Notes: generated from the sequence alone by a model not told the origin. 64,000 bases of DNA from JAXLYE01 sp046351595 (GCA_046351595.1 JAXLYE010000009.1:186001-250000); one strand, 5' to 3'. Shown: positions 34,275-42,861, counted from the first letter of the stretch. Made by a program: numbers and translations.

Positions 34275-35759
34275 ATGTTCAGTAGTGATGCCGAGCTTCA
34301 GAAGAGTCTGGACGAGTTCGCGGCGGATCCCAGGGGAGCGAGCTCCAAGAACCCGATCAAGCGCGATGAGAACGGCGCCCTCATCGAGCGCCCGCGCACC
34401 GCGTTCGACGCCTCGGATCTGGCGGACGGACACTTTGCCCTGCACCGCGACAGCCTGCGCAAGACCTTCCACACCGTCATCGACGGCGTCATGGTTTCGC
34501 TCGAGGGCTGCACCCCGGGCAAGGCGCCCATCGAGGCCATCGACCGGCCCGAGAACCTGGTCGATCAGCTGGCGTACCGCACCCTCACCGAGATGGAGAC
34601 CAACGGGCTGCGCAAGGCGTCGCTGGCGATCACGCCGTGGTCGGACGACTACTGGGCGCTGTACCTGGGCTGCCTGGGCAAGCGCTACTCGGATCCGGAC
34701 TTCCCGGGCAGCGAGGACTGGGAAGAGAACTACGAGTACGTCCGCGAGAACCCGGTGCAGCAGGTGCTGGCCAGCGGCAGCGCCAAGGCCGTCGACCAGC
34801 TCTCTCCCTCCGAGAAGTACGATCTGCTGATCGGCGATGCCAGCGGCAGCCTGACGACGGCGATGTGGAACGAGGGCAAGTGGTACTTCGATCGCAACGG
34901 CGCGGTCGAGACGTGGATGGGAATCTGCCACGGCTGGGCGCCCGCTTCGTACATGCTGTCGCGCCCGACCAGAGAGGTCATCCTTCTGGCCGCGGACGGC
35001 AAGACCAAGCTGCGCTTCTACCCCGCTGACATCAAGGCGCTGGCCTCGCTGCTGTGGGCGAACGCGAACACGGTGTCGCGCCTGATCGGCGGCCGCTGCA
35101 ACGACAAGAACCCGGCCTGTGACGAGAACGGCCGCGTGATCTCGAGCAAGGTCTTCGACACCAACCCCGGCACCTGGCACCTCTGCGTCGTCAACCAGAT
35201 CGGCGTGAACAAGCGCAGCTTCGTGATGGACGCGACGTACGACTATGAGGTCTGGAACCAGCCGATCTGCCGGTATGAGTACAAGTACTTCAACCCGCAG
35301 ACCCTGAAGGTCGCCAAGGATCTGAAGAGCGCGAAGGTGACCAAGGCGCGCTTCACCAAGGACCGCTTCCGCAAGTACCGCAGCGCCAGCGCCGCCTCGT
35401 TCGTCGGCGTCATGATGGAGGTCAGCTACGTCGCCGAGCACGAGCCGACGACGCGCGCCACCGACGGCGCGGCGAACGACAACATCAACACCGTGCTGTA
35501 CAAGTACGACCTGGAGCTCGACGCGAACGGCCGCATCATCGGCGGCGAGTGGTACACCGGCAAGGCGCACCCGGACTTTCTGTGGACGCCGCCGCCGGGA
35601 ACGCGCGCGATCAGCGAGGCCGAGCAGTTCGCGACCGGTGACTGGTCCGCGGACACCGCGCTGCCCGAGGCGTGGCGGCGTGCGGCACGGCGCGCGGCCG
35701 GCAGCAACCTGCCGCTGGCCAAGATCGTCGAGGCGCTCATCCGCTTCTCGAACCGGTAG
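34275..35759 (+). CDS. Transglutaminase-elicitor-like protein
   Basis: 494 residues. The segment WMGICHGWAPAS near residue 214-226 fits the catalytic Cys motif of the transglutaminase-elicitor family first known from Phytophthora, which cross-link Gln and Lys side chains. Further conserved-looking blocks are GTWHLCVVNQIG (likely catalytic His) and FVMDATYDYEVWNQP (likely Asp). No classical signal peptide is visible from ATG 34275; the start is fixed by its CAGGAGA site and by the promoter at 34208, which excludes the much longer open frame upstream. A secreted C11-type protease gene follows 39 bp later. Confidence 0.75.
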   Translation: MFSSDAELQKSLDEFAADPRGASSKNPIKRDENGALIERPRTAFDASDLADGHFALHRDSLRKTFHTVIDGVMVSLEGCTPGKAPIEAIDRPENLVDQLAYRTLTEMETNGLRKASLAITPWSDDYWALYLGCLGKRYSDPDFPGSEDWEENYEYVRENPVQQVLASGSAKAVDQLSPSEKYDLLIGDASGSLTTAMWNEGKWYFDRNGAVETWMGICHGWAPASYMLSRPTREVILLAADGKTKLRFYPADIKALASLLWANANTVSRLIGGRCNDKNPACDENGRVISSKVFDTNPGTWHLCVVNQIGVNKRSFVMDATYDYEVWNQPICRYEYKYFNPQTLKVAKDLKSAKVTKARFTKDRFRKYRSASAASFVGVMMEVSYVAEHEPTTRATDGAANDNINTVLYKYDLELDANGRIIGGEWYTGKAHPDFLWTPPPGTRAISEAEQFATGDWSADTALPEAWRRAARRAAGSNLPLAKIVEALIRFSNR

Positions 35760-35798
35760 GCGCGTAGTCTGCGGCTGCCCTGTCGCTTGCGGGATCCG

Positions 35799-37541
35799 AT
35801 GCGCGCTGGACGTGGGCACACTCTGTCTCGGCTCGCGGTGCTGCTCGTCGTCTGTGCGGGCTGCGCGGCGCGGGTGCAGCCGCGCGAGTCCGTGGCGCTG
35901 CCGCAGGCGGGTCCGGGGGCGCCTTCGCAGAGCGCGGCTCCGTCGTGCCGCACGGCGTGGGCGGCGCTGCCGGAGTCCGCGCGCAGCTACCGCTTCGAGA
36001 CGGATCCGGTTCCGACGGAGCGCGGCAACGAGGGCTACCGCAGCTACGCCGACCGGGTCGCGCGCGCCGCGTGTGAGAAGGAGTGGACGGTGCTCCTTTA
36101 CATGGCCGCGGACGCGAAGGACATGACCGGGCCGGCGCTGTCGACGCTGCGGCAGCTCGAGGCCGCGGGCTCGGCGGCGGTGCCGGGCGGCGGTGCGTCC
36201 GGTGCGGACGCGGATCTGGTGGTGCAGCTCGATGACACGCGGCCGGGGATCCGGCGTATGCACGTCTTCAGCGCGCCGCCGACCGCGCCCGCGTCCGCGC
36301 CTGCAGGAACACGAAGCGGGGACGAGGCCGCGCAGCTCCGCTCGCCGATCGTCGAGTGGCTGGAGGAAGAGACGATCCCGCCGGGCGAGAGCCTGCGCCG
36401 CTTCCTGGCCTGGGGCGTAGAGCACTATCCGGCGCGCCGCTACATGGTCATCGTCTGGGGGCACGGGCTCGGCTGGCTGCCGGCGACAGCAACGGGCGCG
36501 GGGTCGCCGCCAAAGACGCCCCGGGGCGGCCTGGCGCTCGACGAGAGCCAGCACAGCGCGCTCGACATCCCGAGCCTTCACGACGCGCTGCAGGGCGTGT
36601 CGCAGGCGGCGCTGCGCGGGCGGCCGTTCGACGTCTTCATCGCCGACGCCTGCCTGATGCAGACCATCGAGGTCGACACCGAGCTTTTTGGCGCGGCGCG
36701 CTACGTCCTCGGCTCGGAGGCGAAGTTTGATTATGCGGGCCTGCCGTATCCGGCGCTGATGGCGTGGCTGAACCGCGCCGCGCCCGAGGAGCCGCGCTGC
36801 CCGACGGGGGACGCGGCGTGCGCGATCGCGGTCGGGCTGCCGCGCCTGATCACGCAAGGCGCGCGAGCCCAGGATCCGGCCGAGAGCGGCCTGCCCGAGT
36901 ACTACCTGTTCTCGTCCGTCGATGCCGCGGTGCTCGAGCAGGAGCTGCGCCCGGCGATGCACCGGCTGGGTGCCGCGCTGGCGGCGTTCCTCGACGAGGA
37001 TCCGATGCGCGCCTCGCCGATCCGGGACCTCTTGGCGGTGCGGACGGGGACCGGGCCCGCGGCCGAGCGCTACGTGCCCGACTTCCCCAACGGCACGCGT
37101 GACCTCGGCGTGCTGCTCGGCCGCCTGCGCACCGCGGTCGAGCGCGAGGCGTCCTTCTCGGAGTCAGGGGAGTCGGCGGCGACGCGGCGGCTGCTCGCCG
37201 AGATCGACGCGGCGCGCGGCGTGCTGCAGCGCGTGGTGCTGGGGCTGAGCACGGGCCGCCGCTACCGCGAGGAGCGCTTCGCCGGGCTGACCGGGCTCGG
37301 GGTGTGGCTGCCGCGCTGCACGGACGACTGGAATCGGCGCGGCCCGCTGTTCGCGCCCTCGCGCTTCTACCGCGTCGCCGAGCCGGCGGCACCCGGCTGG
37401 CAGGGCTGGCTGCGTCAGATCTTCTCGACGCCGTCCGCGCCCTGTCCGGAGCCGGGTTCCGAGCCGGGGCCCGAGGTGGTGCCCGTCTCGACGCCGCCCT
37501 CTTCTTCGATCAGGCGCGGCGGCGTGAAGTTCTCGTGGTGA
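35799..37541 (+). CDS. Clostripain-like (C11) cysteine protease, exported
   Basis: 580 residues. The N-terminus is a lipoprotein-like signal (LAVLLVVCAGC), although the lipobox is not ideal. The C11/clostripain fold shows WTVLLYMAADAKDM, the catalytic His in WGHGLGW near residue 222, and the catalytic Cys in IADACLMQTIEV near 285. Family members cleave after basic residues and often self-process. ATG 35799 with GGGA before it is preferred to TTG 35787. The last 42 codons, a Pro/Ser-rich tail, overlap the convergent acyltransferase gene by 127 bp. Confidence 0.85.
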   Translation: MRAGRGHTLSRLAVLLVVCAGCAARVQPRESVALPQAGPGAPSQSAAPSCRTAWAALPESARSYRFETDPVPTERGNEGYRSYADRVARAACEKEWTVLLYMAADAKDMTGPALSTLRQLEAAGSAAVPGGGASGADADLVVQLDDTRPGIRRMHVFSAPPTAPASAPAGTRSGDEAAQLRSPIVEWLEEETIPPGESLRRFLAWGVEHYPARRYMVIVWGHGLGWLPATATGAGSPPKTPRGGLALDESQHSALDIPSLHDALQGVSQAALRGRPFDVFIADACLMQTIEVDTELFGAARYVLGSEAKFDYAGLPYPALMAWLNRAAPEEPRCPTGDAACAIAVGLPRLITQGARAQDPAESGLPEYYLFSSVDAAVLEQELRPAMHRLGAALAAFLDEDPMRASPIRDLLAVRTGTGPAAERYVPDFPNGTRDLGVLLGRLRTAVEREASFSESGESAATRRLLAEIDAARGVLQRVVLGLSTGRRYREERFAGLTGLGVWLPRCTDDWNRRGPLFAPSRFYRVAEPAAPGWQGWLRQIFSTPSAPCPEPGSEPGPEVVPVSTPPSSSIRRGGVKFSW

Positions 37542-38110
37542 CGGCCGCGCACGTCGCGGTAGAACGCCCGCACCCGATCCATGTCCGCGCGCACGTCCCC
37601 GCTCAGATAGAAGGTCGGGCCGAAGCCGCCGACGCTGCGCCCGTAGTCGAGGTAGCTCAGGCAGATCGGCACGTTGGCCTGGCGCGCGATGTGATAGAAG
37701 CCGGACTTCCAGTAGTCGCGGCGCGCGCGCGTGCCCTCGGGCGGGATGCTCAGGTGCAGCTCTTCGTGCTCTGCGAACGCGCGTACGAGCTCGCCGACCA
37801 GGCCGTGCGGCGCGCGCCGATCGACGGGGATCGCGCCGGTGCTCAGGACCAGCCGGCCGAGCGGTCCCTGGGTCGAGCTCTTCTTGACCATCCAGTTGAT
37901 CGAGAGGCCGTAGTACCAGGCGAACATCAGCATCCAGAACCCGTCCCACCAGTAGGTGTGGGGCGCGGCCACGATCACGCACCGCGGGACCTCGGGGGCG
38001 GCTCCCTCGGCGCGCCAGCCGCCGAGGCGCAGGAGCAGGGCGGCCACGTTCCCGAGCAGGCCGCGCTTGCGCGTTCGCGACGGGGCCGGGGCATTCGTGA
38101 GATTGTCCAT
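37415..38110 (-). CDS. PlsC-type lysophospholipid acyltransferase
   Basis: 231 residues. The active-site motif HTYWWD (Hx4D) lies near residue 52 and the substrate-binding motif PPEGTRARRDYW near 125. Members transfer an acyl chain to lysophosphatidic acid or a related lysolipid at the inner membrane. The C-terminal 40 residues are low-complexity Gly/Glu/Ser and overlap the end of the C11 protease gene on the other strand. ATG 38110; the ribosome site is weak. Two pairs of direct repeats lie upstream (38140-38241). Confidence 0.85.
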   Translation of the reverse strand: MDNLTNAPAPSRTRKRGLLGNVAALLLRLGGWRAEGAAPEVPRCVIVAAPHTYWWDGFWMLMFAWYYGLSINWMVKKSSTQGPLGRLVLSTGAIPVDRRAPHGLVGELVRAFAEHEELHLSIPPEGTRARRDYWKSGFYHIARQANVPICLSYLDYGRSVGGFGPTFYLSGDVRADMDRVRAFYRDVRGRHHENFTPPRLIEEEGGVETGTTSGPGSEPGSGQGADGVEKI

Positions 38111-38139
38111 CTCAGGCACTCTTACACAGCCCGGGCAAC

Positions 38140-38241
38140 CGGAGAACCCCGTCGCGGCGTTTTTTCCCTCGGAGAACCCATGTCTCTGCGGCGAAGCGGA
38201 ATCGCACGTGTGGGGCATGCAGGCGTGCAGCGGAATCGCAC
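38140..38241. promoter_or_regulatory. Two pairs of direct repeats upstream of the acyltransferase gene
   Basis: CGGAGAACCC at 38140 and 38170 (exactly 30 bp apart) and AGCGGAATCGCAC at 38195 and 38229 (34 bp apart), all in the 152-bp gap between the MYXO-CTERM gene and the acyltransferase gene. Helically phased direct repeats suggest regulator sites, but no regulator is known. Confidence 0.4.
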
Positions 38242-38262
38242 GCTGCGGAGGGGGATGCCGGA

Positions 38263-39726
38263 TCAGCCGCGCGCGCGGCGGCGAAGCAGGAAGGCCACCG
38301 CGCCGAGCCCGAGCAGCGCAAGGCCCGGTGCGCCGTTCGTCGGGGTCGCGGCGCGGCCGAGCGTGCAGCTGCAGCCCGTCTCCTGCGCGGGGCTCGGGTC
38401 GCCGCCGTCGCCGCTGCCGCCCGTGCCGCCGTCGCCGCTGCTGCCCGTGCCGCCGTCGGGGGTCGGGCCCGGTCCGCCGCCCATCGGCAGCGGCGGTCGC
38501 GTGGTGTCGCAGTCGCCGAGCGAGTGCTGCAGCGCGCCGACGTCGTACGGAGCGCTGCGCGTCCGCGCGCAGTAGTCGTCCGGGACCTCGTTGTGCAGCG
38601 GCCCAGCGCCGATCAGCGCGGACAGGTCGCCCTTCTTGCGCAGATCGCCGAGCAGCGGCGCCTGGTAGTAGCTCGTGAAGGTGGCCTGCGCGATGTTCTC
38701 GATATTGTTCGCGAACGTGCCGGTGGCGCCGTCGCGCAGCCGCACGGTGCCGGTGAGGGCGTTGCCGCGCGCCTCGCCGCTCGTCGTGGCGAAGCGGAAG
38801 TCGACGCCTGAGGTGGCGATCAGCGTGTTGTAGAGGACGTGCGTGTTCTTGCCGCGGTTCAGGTAGATGCCGACGTCCGAGCAGTTGACGATGACGTTGT
38901 TGCGCAGGATGCCGCTGTCGTGCTCGACGTCGCAGGGCACCGCTGCGCTGAAGGCGGGCGCGCAGAACTGCGGGGCGGTGCCGCCGCCGCCGAACGACAG
39001 GCCGATGCGGGTGCCGCCGCTGTGCAGGCGCGAGCAGATGACCAGGTTGCGCTCGTAGAGGCCACGCTTGCCGCCGCTCTTCATGAAGGCGCCGTAGCTT
39101 ATGCCGTCGCCGCCGCCCTTCTGGAAGTCGTGCAGGTAGTTGGCGCGCACGATCCAGTCGTCGCCGGTGTCGATGTTCAGCTTCGTCGTCGGGTTCGAGG
39201 TGTTGCGGGCGCGCGAGTCGAACAGCTCGTTGCCTTCGATGAGGCCGCGGTTGGGGGTCAGCCACTTGCCGCTGCCGTCCTGCGAAGAGTTCACCTTGAG
39301 CTGCGCGTTGAAGTCGCGGAGCTGCATGCGCCGCAGCAAGAAGCCGTCGGCGGCACCGAAGACGTGGAAGGCGTGCTCGCAGCTGCTATCGACCGCGCAC
39401 ACGCCCTGGACCACGAAGTCCTCGAAGTGCCAGTAGGCGCCCGAGACCTTGAAGCCCTCGAGCGCGTCCATGCGCACGGTCGCGCCGAGCGGGTTGCGCG
39501 CCTTCACGGTGATCGGCATCGCCGCGGTCCCGCTCTGGGCACACGCGAACCCGGTCGCGTTGTACACGCCGTCTTCGAGGACGACGGTGTCGCCGGCCTT
39601 GGCCGCGGTGAGCGCGGCACCGAGCTCGGTCGCGTTCTTCACGCTGATCTCGGCGGCGTACGCGGCGGGCACGCCCAGCGCCGACACCAGGAGGGCGGTT
39701 GCGAGTCGAAGGGCGGTCTTTGGCAT
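38263..39726 (-). CDS. Beta-helix protein with MYXO-CTERM sorting tail
   Basis: 487 residues. A signal peptide ends at VPAAYAAE. The body is a parallel beta-helix of the polysaccharide-lyase/right-handed helix type (AGDTVVLEDGVYNATGF, IEGNELFDSRARN, LRNNVIVNCSDVGIYLNRG). The C-terminus has a Gly/Asp/Ser-rich linker, ETGCSCTLG, a hydrophobic helix and RRRARG, the layout of the MYXO-CTERM signal, which directs proteins to the surface after processing at the Cys. This tail is restricted to Myxococcota-like bacteria and is the best taxonomic clue here. ATG 39726. Confidence 0.88.
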   Translation of the reverse strand: MPKTALRLATALLVSALGVPAAYAAEISVKNATELGAALTAAKAGDTVVLEDGVYNATGFACAQSGTAAMPITVKARNPLGATVRMDALEGFKVSGAYWHFEDFVVQGVCAVDSSCEHAFHVFGAADGFLLRRMQLRDFNAQLKVNSSQDGSGKWLTPNRGLIEGNELFDSRARNTSNPTTKLNIDTGDDWIVRANYLHDFQKGGGDGISYGAFMKSGGKRGLYERNLVICSRLHSGGTRIGLSFGGGGTAPQFCAPAFSAAVPCDVEHDSGILRNNVIVNCSDVGIYLNRGKNTHVLYNTLIATSGVDFRFATTSGEARGNALTGTVRLRDGATGTFANNIENIAQATFTSYYQAPLLGDLRKKGDLSALIGAGPLHNEVPDDYCARTRSAPYDVGALQHSLGDCDTTRPPLPMGGGPGPTPDGGTGSSGDGGTGGSGDGGDPSPAQETGCSCTLGRAATPTNGAPGLALLGLGAVAFLLRRRARG

Positions 39727-39880
39727 GGCCCAACATAACACGAGGCAGGGGCCTGGCAGCGCGGCTCCGTGACGGCCGGCACCGTCGATGAAGCCGGTCT
39801 TCACAGAAGGGGCCTTGGGCGAGCTCTGGGAAGAGGTTAGGAGGAGATCGGGCGCCCTAATGATCCGGCGGTCGCGCGGC

Positions 39881-40378
39881 CTACTTCGCGCCGGGGGCCG
39901 GGTAGGGCGTCCCGTCCTTGCGGGTGAAGCCCGCGCTGGTCGCGCGCAGATCGAGGCCGGGGTACTCCGCGACGTCTTCGTCGTGGTTGGTGCCGACCTC
40001 CAGGACGACGGCCTCGGCGCTGGAGCGGTTCTGCAGGTGGTGGCCGTTGGCGACGCCGTGCGGGAAGCCGGCGCAGTCACCGGCGCGCAGGACGGTCTCG
40101 CCCTCGTCGGTCACCAGCACCACCTCGCCGGACAGGACGCAGATGAACTCGTCCTCGTGGCTGTGGTAGTGGCGCTGGCTGGACCAGGTGCCGGGCGCGA
40201 GGTGCAGCTGGTTCACCCCGAACTGCGTGAGCCCGGCGGCGACCCCCAGCCGCACGCGCTTGCGCTCCCGGCACGGGGCGTCGAACGGCGGCGGGTAGGC
40301 GGTGCCGAGGCGGGTCGGCGCCTCCTGGATGTTGATCTTGCTTCCTGGTCTGGGTCCTGGCTTGGTTCCGGGCTGCAT
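39881..40378 (-). CDS. Cupin-domain protein
   Basis: 165 residues with a single cupin barrel. Metal-binding motif 1 is RHYHSHEDEFICVLSGE and motif 2 region is DCAGFPHGVANGHHLQN. The first 25 residues are a basic Pro/Gly-rich extension. Related proteins include isomerases, dioxygenases and small sensors; no specific reaction can be given. It is divergent from the host-attachment protein gene, sharing a 223-bp intergenic region. Confidence 0.85.
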   Translation of the reverse strand: MQPGTKPGPRPGSKINIQEAPTRLGTAYPPPFDAPCRERKRVRLGVAAGLTQFGVNQLHLAPGTWSSQRHYHSHEDEFICVLSGEVVLVTDEGETVLRAGDCAGFPHGVANGHHLQNRSSAEAVVLEVGTNHDEDVAEYPGLDLRATSAGFTRKDGTPYPAPGAK

Positions 40379-40406
40379 GGCGGGCTTTCTACCACAGAAT
40401 GCGTCT

Positions 40407-40442
40407 GTTACTGCCGCGTAATGCCCGGGAGGGATTGGTAAC
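40407..40442. promoter_or_regulatory. Activator element GTTAC-N6-GTAAT plus GTAAC
   Basis: Half-sites at 40407-40411, 40418-40422 and 40438-40442. The pair spacing is 6 bp and the third half-site is exactly 20 bp further on, the mirror image of the element at 25299-25334. The sigma-54 promoter at 40574 lies about 160 bp downstream. Confidence 0.5.
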
Positions 40443-40573
40443 CGACAGTCTCCTCGGGCTGTTCCCAGAGCGACCCCGTAGGGCAACGGGAACGCCCGGC
40501 CCGGCCCTGCTTGCCGTCGAGATCGTGCCGCGCGTGCGGGATCGTGCGGGCGCGGGCGCGCCGTAGGTCTGCT

Positions 40574-40588
40574 TGGCACACCAGCTGC
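40574..40588 (+). promoter_or_regulatory. Sigma-54 promoter candidate of the host-attachment gene
   Basis: TGGCACACCAGCTGC followed by T: perfect -24 hexamer, GG-N10-GC spacing, CTGCT for TTGCT. Transcription would start near 40600, almost on the start codon at 40602, and no ribosome site is visible. Confidence 0.5.
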
Positions 40589-40601
40589 TTCCCTTCCGGG
40601 C

Positions 40602-41069
40602 ATGACCAAAAAATTCCCAATCCTGGTTGTGATCGCTGACGCCGGCCGCGCTCGCATGCTGACCGTCGAGGGGCCGGAGCACCCGCTGATCGAGAAGGAG
40701 GATCTGGTCCACCCCCAGAGCCGCCTGCGCGAGAGTGAGCTCATGACCGACCGCCCGGGCCGCGTCTCGCAGTCGCACGGCGGTCCGCACCCCGGCCACG
40801 GCAGCCGCTCGGGCATGGAGCCCGGCACGCACGCCACCGACGTCGAGCACGAGCGCTTCGCCCGCCAGCTCGCCGACAACCTGAAGCACGCCGCGAACGG
40901 GCACGCCGTCGGCCGCATCGTCCTGTGCGCGAGCCCGGCGTTCCTGGGCCTGTTGCGCAAGGAGCTCGACGCGAACGTCAGCGATCGCATCAGCGTGACG
41001 CTGCACAAGGACTATACGCAGCTCAACCTGAACGAGCTGGAGGAGCGGCTGAAGGAGTACCTGATCTGA
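40602..41069 (+). CDS. Host-attachment-type protein (baeRF/AtsE-like)
   Basis: 155 residues. ILVVIADAGRARMLTVEG at the N-terminus and the central SHGGPHPGHGSRSGMEPG, then HERFARQLADNLKHA, are typical of the 'protein required for attachment to host cells' family, thought to be related to RNase/eRF1-like folds. Its biochemical role is not settled. It often appears in stress regulons with sigma-54 or heat-shock-type control. The start is fixed by the conserved N-terminus; unusually there is no ribosome site. Confidence 0.85.
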   Translation: MTKKFPILVVIADAGRARMLTVEGPEHPLIEKEDLVHPQSRLRESELMTDRPGRVSQSHGGPHPGHGSRSGMEPGTHATDVEHERFARQLADNLKHAANGHAVGRIVLCASPAFLGLLRKELDANVSDRISVTLHKDYTQLNLNELEERLKEYLI

Positions 41070-41123
41070 TTCCCTCCGCTCTCCCGCGAGGGAGGGACAC
41101 CGGATCAGGTCCGGTGCGGACTC

Positions 41124-41228
41124 CTACGGTCCTTCGACCAGCTTCACCGTGCCCATCTTGACGTCGTTCTGCAGCGACGACGCGCCGCCGGTGCTGCCGT
41201 CGACGACTCGCGGACGGAGGTGCTGGGC
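41124..41228 (-). pseudogene. Possible C-terminal coding remnant
   Basis: Between the host-attachment gene and the cyanophycinase gene, one minus-strand frame reads like a protein tail (RVVDGSTGGASSLQNDVKMG, TVKLVEGP) and ends at a stop at 41124. It has no start codon and is not continued upstream. It may be a gene remnant or chance. Confidence 0.2.
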
Positions 41229-41241
41229 AGGGCGAGTAACT

Positions 41242-42411
41242 TCAGCGCGGCGTGCGATAGGGGTCGCTCGGGACATACGGTGCGCCGCTCGCCCCGTCGA
41301 TGCTCAGGTTGAAGCGTGCCCCGGTGCCGGTCCAGGTGCGAAAGTCGAACTGATCTTCGTCGGGACGCTCCAGGCGCAAGATCGCGATCGATCGGTAAAG
41401 GAGCGGCGAGCCTGCGCGCGCGGTGTCTGCGGGCCCGGCTCGCAGGATATGGACGCTGCCGCGATCTCCCTGCCGCAAAACGCGGCCGATTCCCGCGGGG
41501 TCGATGACCAGCGCCGTGCCTTCGTCGATCCCAAGTCCCAGGCTCTCTGGCGGACGCCGGGTGACGGCGCCGTCGGCGTGCTGCCGGGCCATGAACGCGG
41601 CCAGGCGGCCCATGCGATCGCGCGCCGAGAAGTGTGTGTCTGTGATCGTCGACGCCAGGGGCGGGAATCCGAACACCCGGCGCGAGAAGCTGATCGCCGG
41701 ATCGAACGGATCCGAGAGCGCGTCGCGGCTGCTGAGCGTGCGGCTGCCGGCCGCCACCGCGTCGTACACGAACTGCCCCAAGATCGCGCAGCCGGCGCTC
41801 GTGCCCCCGACCACGCCGCCGCGCGCATAGACGCCGGCGACCGCGGCCAAAAGCGGCGTCGCCTGCCAGGCGACGTAGCGCGCCTGATCGCCGCCCGCAA
41901 AGAAGACAAGCTCCGCCCGCTCGACCAGGGCGGCGGCGATGGCGAAGTCCGCGGGCCCCGACTCGCGCGGCAGGAGCACGGTCTGCACGGAGCGGAAGCC
42001 GGCCTGCTGATACAGGTACTCGTCATAGCCGTCGGCTCCCGAGGCGCGCAGGACCACGGCGTCCCCGCTGCGCGCATCTGCGGGTCGCGCGCCCGCGATG
42101 AGCCGCCTCGCCCACACGAACGCAGCATCGACATCGCTGCCGCCGCCAGCGAGGATGAGCCCCGGTCCGGCCGCGGGTACCCGGTCATCGGCCGCGTCCC
42201 CGCGCCGGGGAAAGACGGTGAGGACCGTGTCCGCGGCCTGGGCGTCCGGCGGCGCGGCTGCGAGGTCGGGCAGGCCGCCTGGCGCGAGATCGACCGCGGC
42301 AGCCGCCCCATCCTTTGCCGAGCCGCCCGGCCCAGGCGCGCTCACGCAGGCGTAGGCACACAGAGAGAAGAGCAGAATGAGAGGAAGCGAGCCCGAGATG
42401 CGTGCCGACAT
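41242..42411 (-). CDS. Cyanophycinase-like S51 serine peptidase, exported
   Basis: 389 residues. A signal segment (LILLFSLCAYAC) suggests a lipoprotein. The peptidase S51 nucleophile is in GGVVGGTSAGCAILG; ITDTHFSARDRMGRL and LGLGIDEGTAL are also characteristic. Extracellular cyanophycinases release Asp-Arg dipeptides from cyanophycin granule polymer; other S51 members cleave Asp-containing dipeptides. ATG 42411 is preferred over upstream in-frame starts because it begins directly at the signal peptide. Confidence 0.85.
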   Translation of the reverse strand: MSARISGSLPLILLFSLCAYACVSAPGPGGSAKDGAAAAVDLAPGGLPDLAAAPPDAQAADTVLTVFPRRGDAADDRVPAAGPGLILAGGGSDVDAAFVWARRLIAGARPADARSGDAVVLRASGADGYDEYLYQQAGFRSVQTVLLPRESGPADFAIAAALVERAELVFFAGGDQARYVAWQATPLLAAVAGVYARGGVVGGTSAGCAILGQFVYDAVAAGSRTLSSRDALSDPFDPAISFSRRVFGFPPLASTITDTHFSARDRMGRLAAFMARQHADGAVTRRPPESLGLGIDEGTALVIDPAGIGRVLRQGDRGSVHILRAGPADTARAGSPLLYRSIAILRLERPDEDQFDFRTWTGTGARFNLSIDGASGAPYVPSDPYRTPR

Positions 42412-42704
42412 GGGCCGTGAGCTTGTCACGACGTCTCGCGCCGCGTCCATCCCAGCTGCCGATGGGGACCCCTCAGAGGCCGTGCCTGCTCCATCCCGGC
42501 TCAACGATCCTGCGTCCTATCGAAGACTGCTCACTGCAGAGAAGTTCATCCGAAGGCCGAGGCACCATCGCCCCTGCGGAACATCCGAACGATCCGCGGG
42601 CCTCCCTGTCGTAGAGTAAAGGCATGGAGCCCTGCGAAGATGGCTCCTTGCCTGCCATTATCGGCGCTGAGGACGATGGGAAAGGTCTGAGCGGCAGCTC
42701 TCCA
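42412..42704. other. Gene-free stretch upstream of the cyanophycinase gene
   Basis: No convincing gene, RNA or repeat seen. It must contain the cyanophycinase promoter, but no clear boxes stand out. Confidence 0.5.
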
Positions 42705-42824
42705 TCAGGGCTTGGAGCTTCCCTTGAGCGCGGCGAGGGTGAGCGCCTCGCAGCGGGGGCAGGGCTTGAGCGGGGGCTGGTAGATCGCGAATCCAATCGC
42801 CGTCAGTCCGACGGCAACGAGCAC
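42705..42824 (-). CDS. Possible 39-aa membrane mini-protein
   Basis: A GTG-started frame encodes a hydrophobic helix (VLVAVGLTAIGFAIYQPP) followed by KPCPRCEALTL, a CxxC pair, and a short basic tail. The codon pattern looks protein-like and the frame lies 37 bp after the hybrid kinase stop on the same strand. There is no ribosome site and no better start codon, so it may be spurious. Confidence 0.3.
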   Translation of the reverse strand: MLVAVGLTAIGFAIYQPPLKPCPRCEALTLAALKGSSKP

Positions 42825-42861
42825 CGCGGCGGAGGCAGGGCCGGACCCATCGGCGCAGCCC

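Noticed and set aside
34254..36962. 902-codon minus-strand open frame opposite the transglutaminase and protease genes
   Set aside because: No domain motif; the plus strand carries catalytic motifs of both enzymes and a good promoter.
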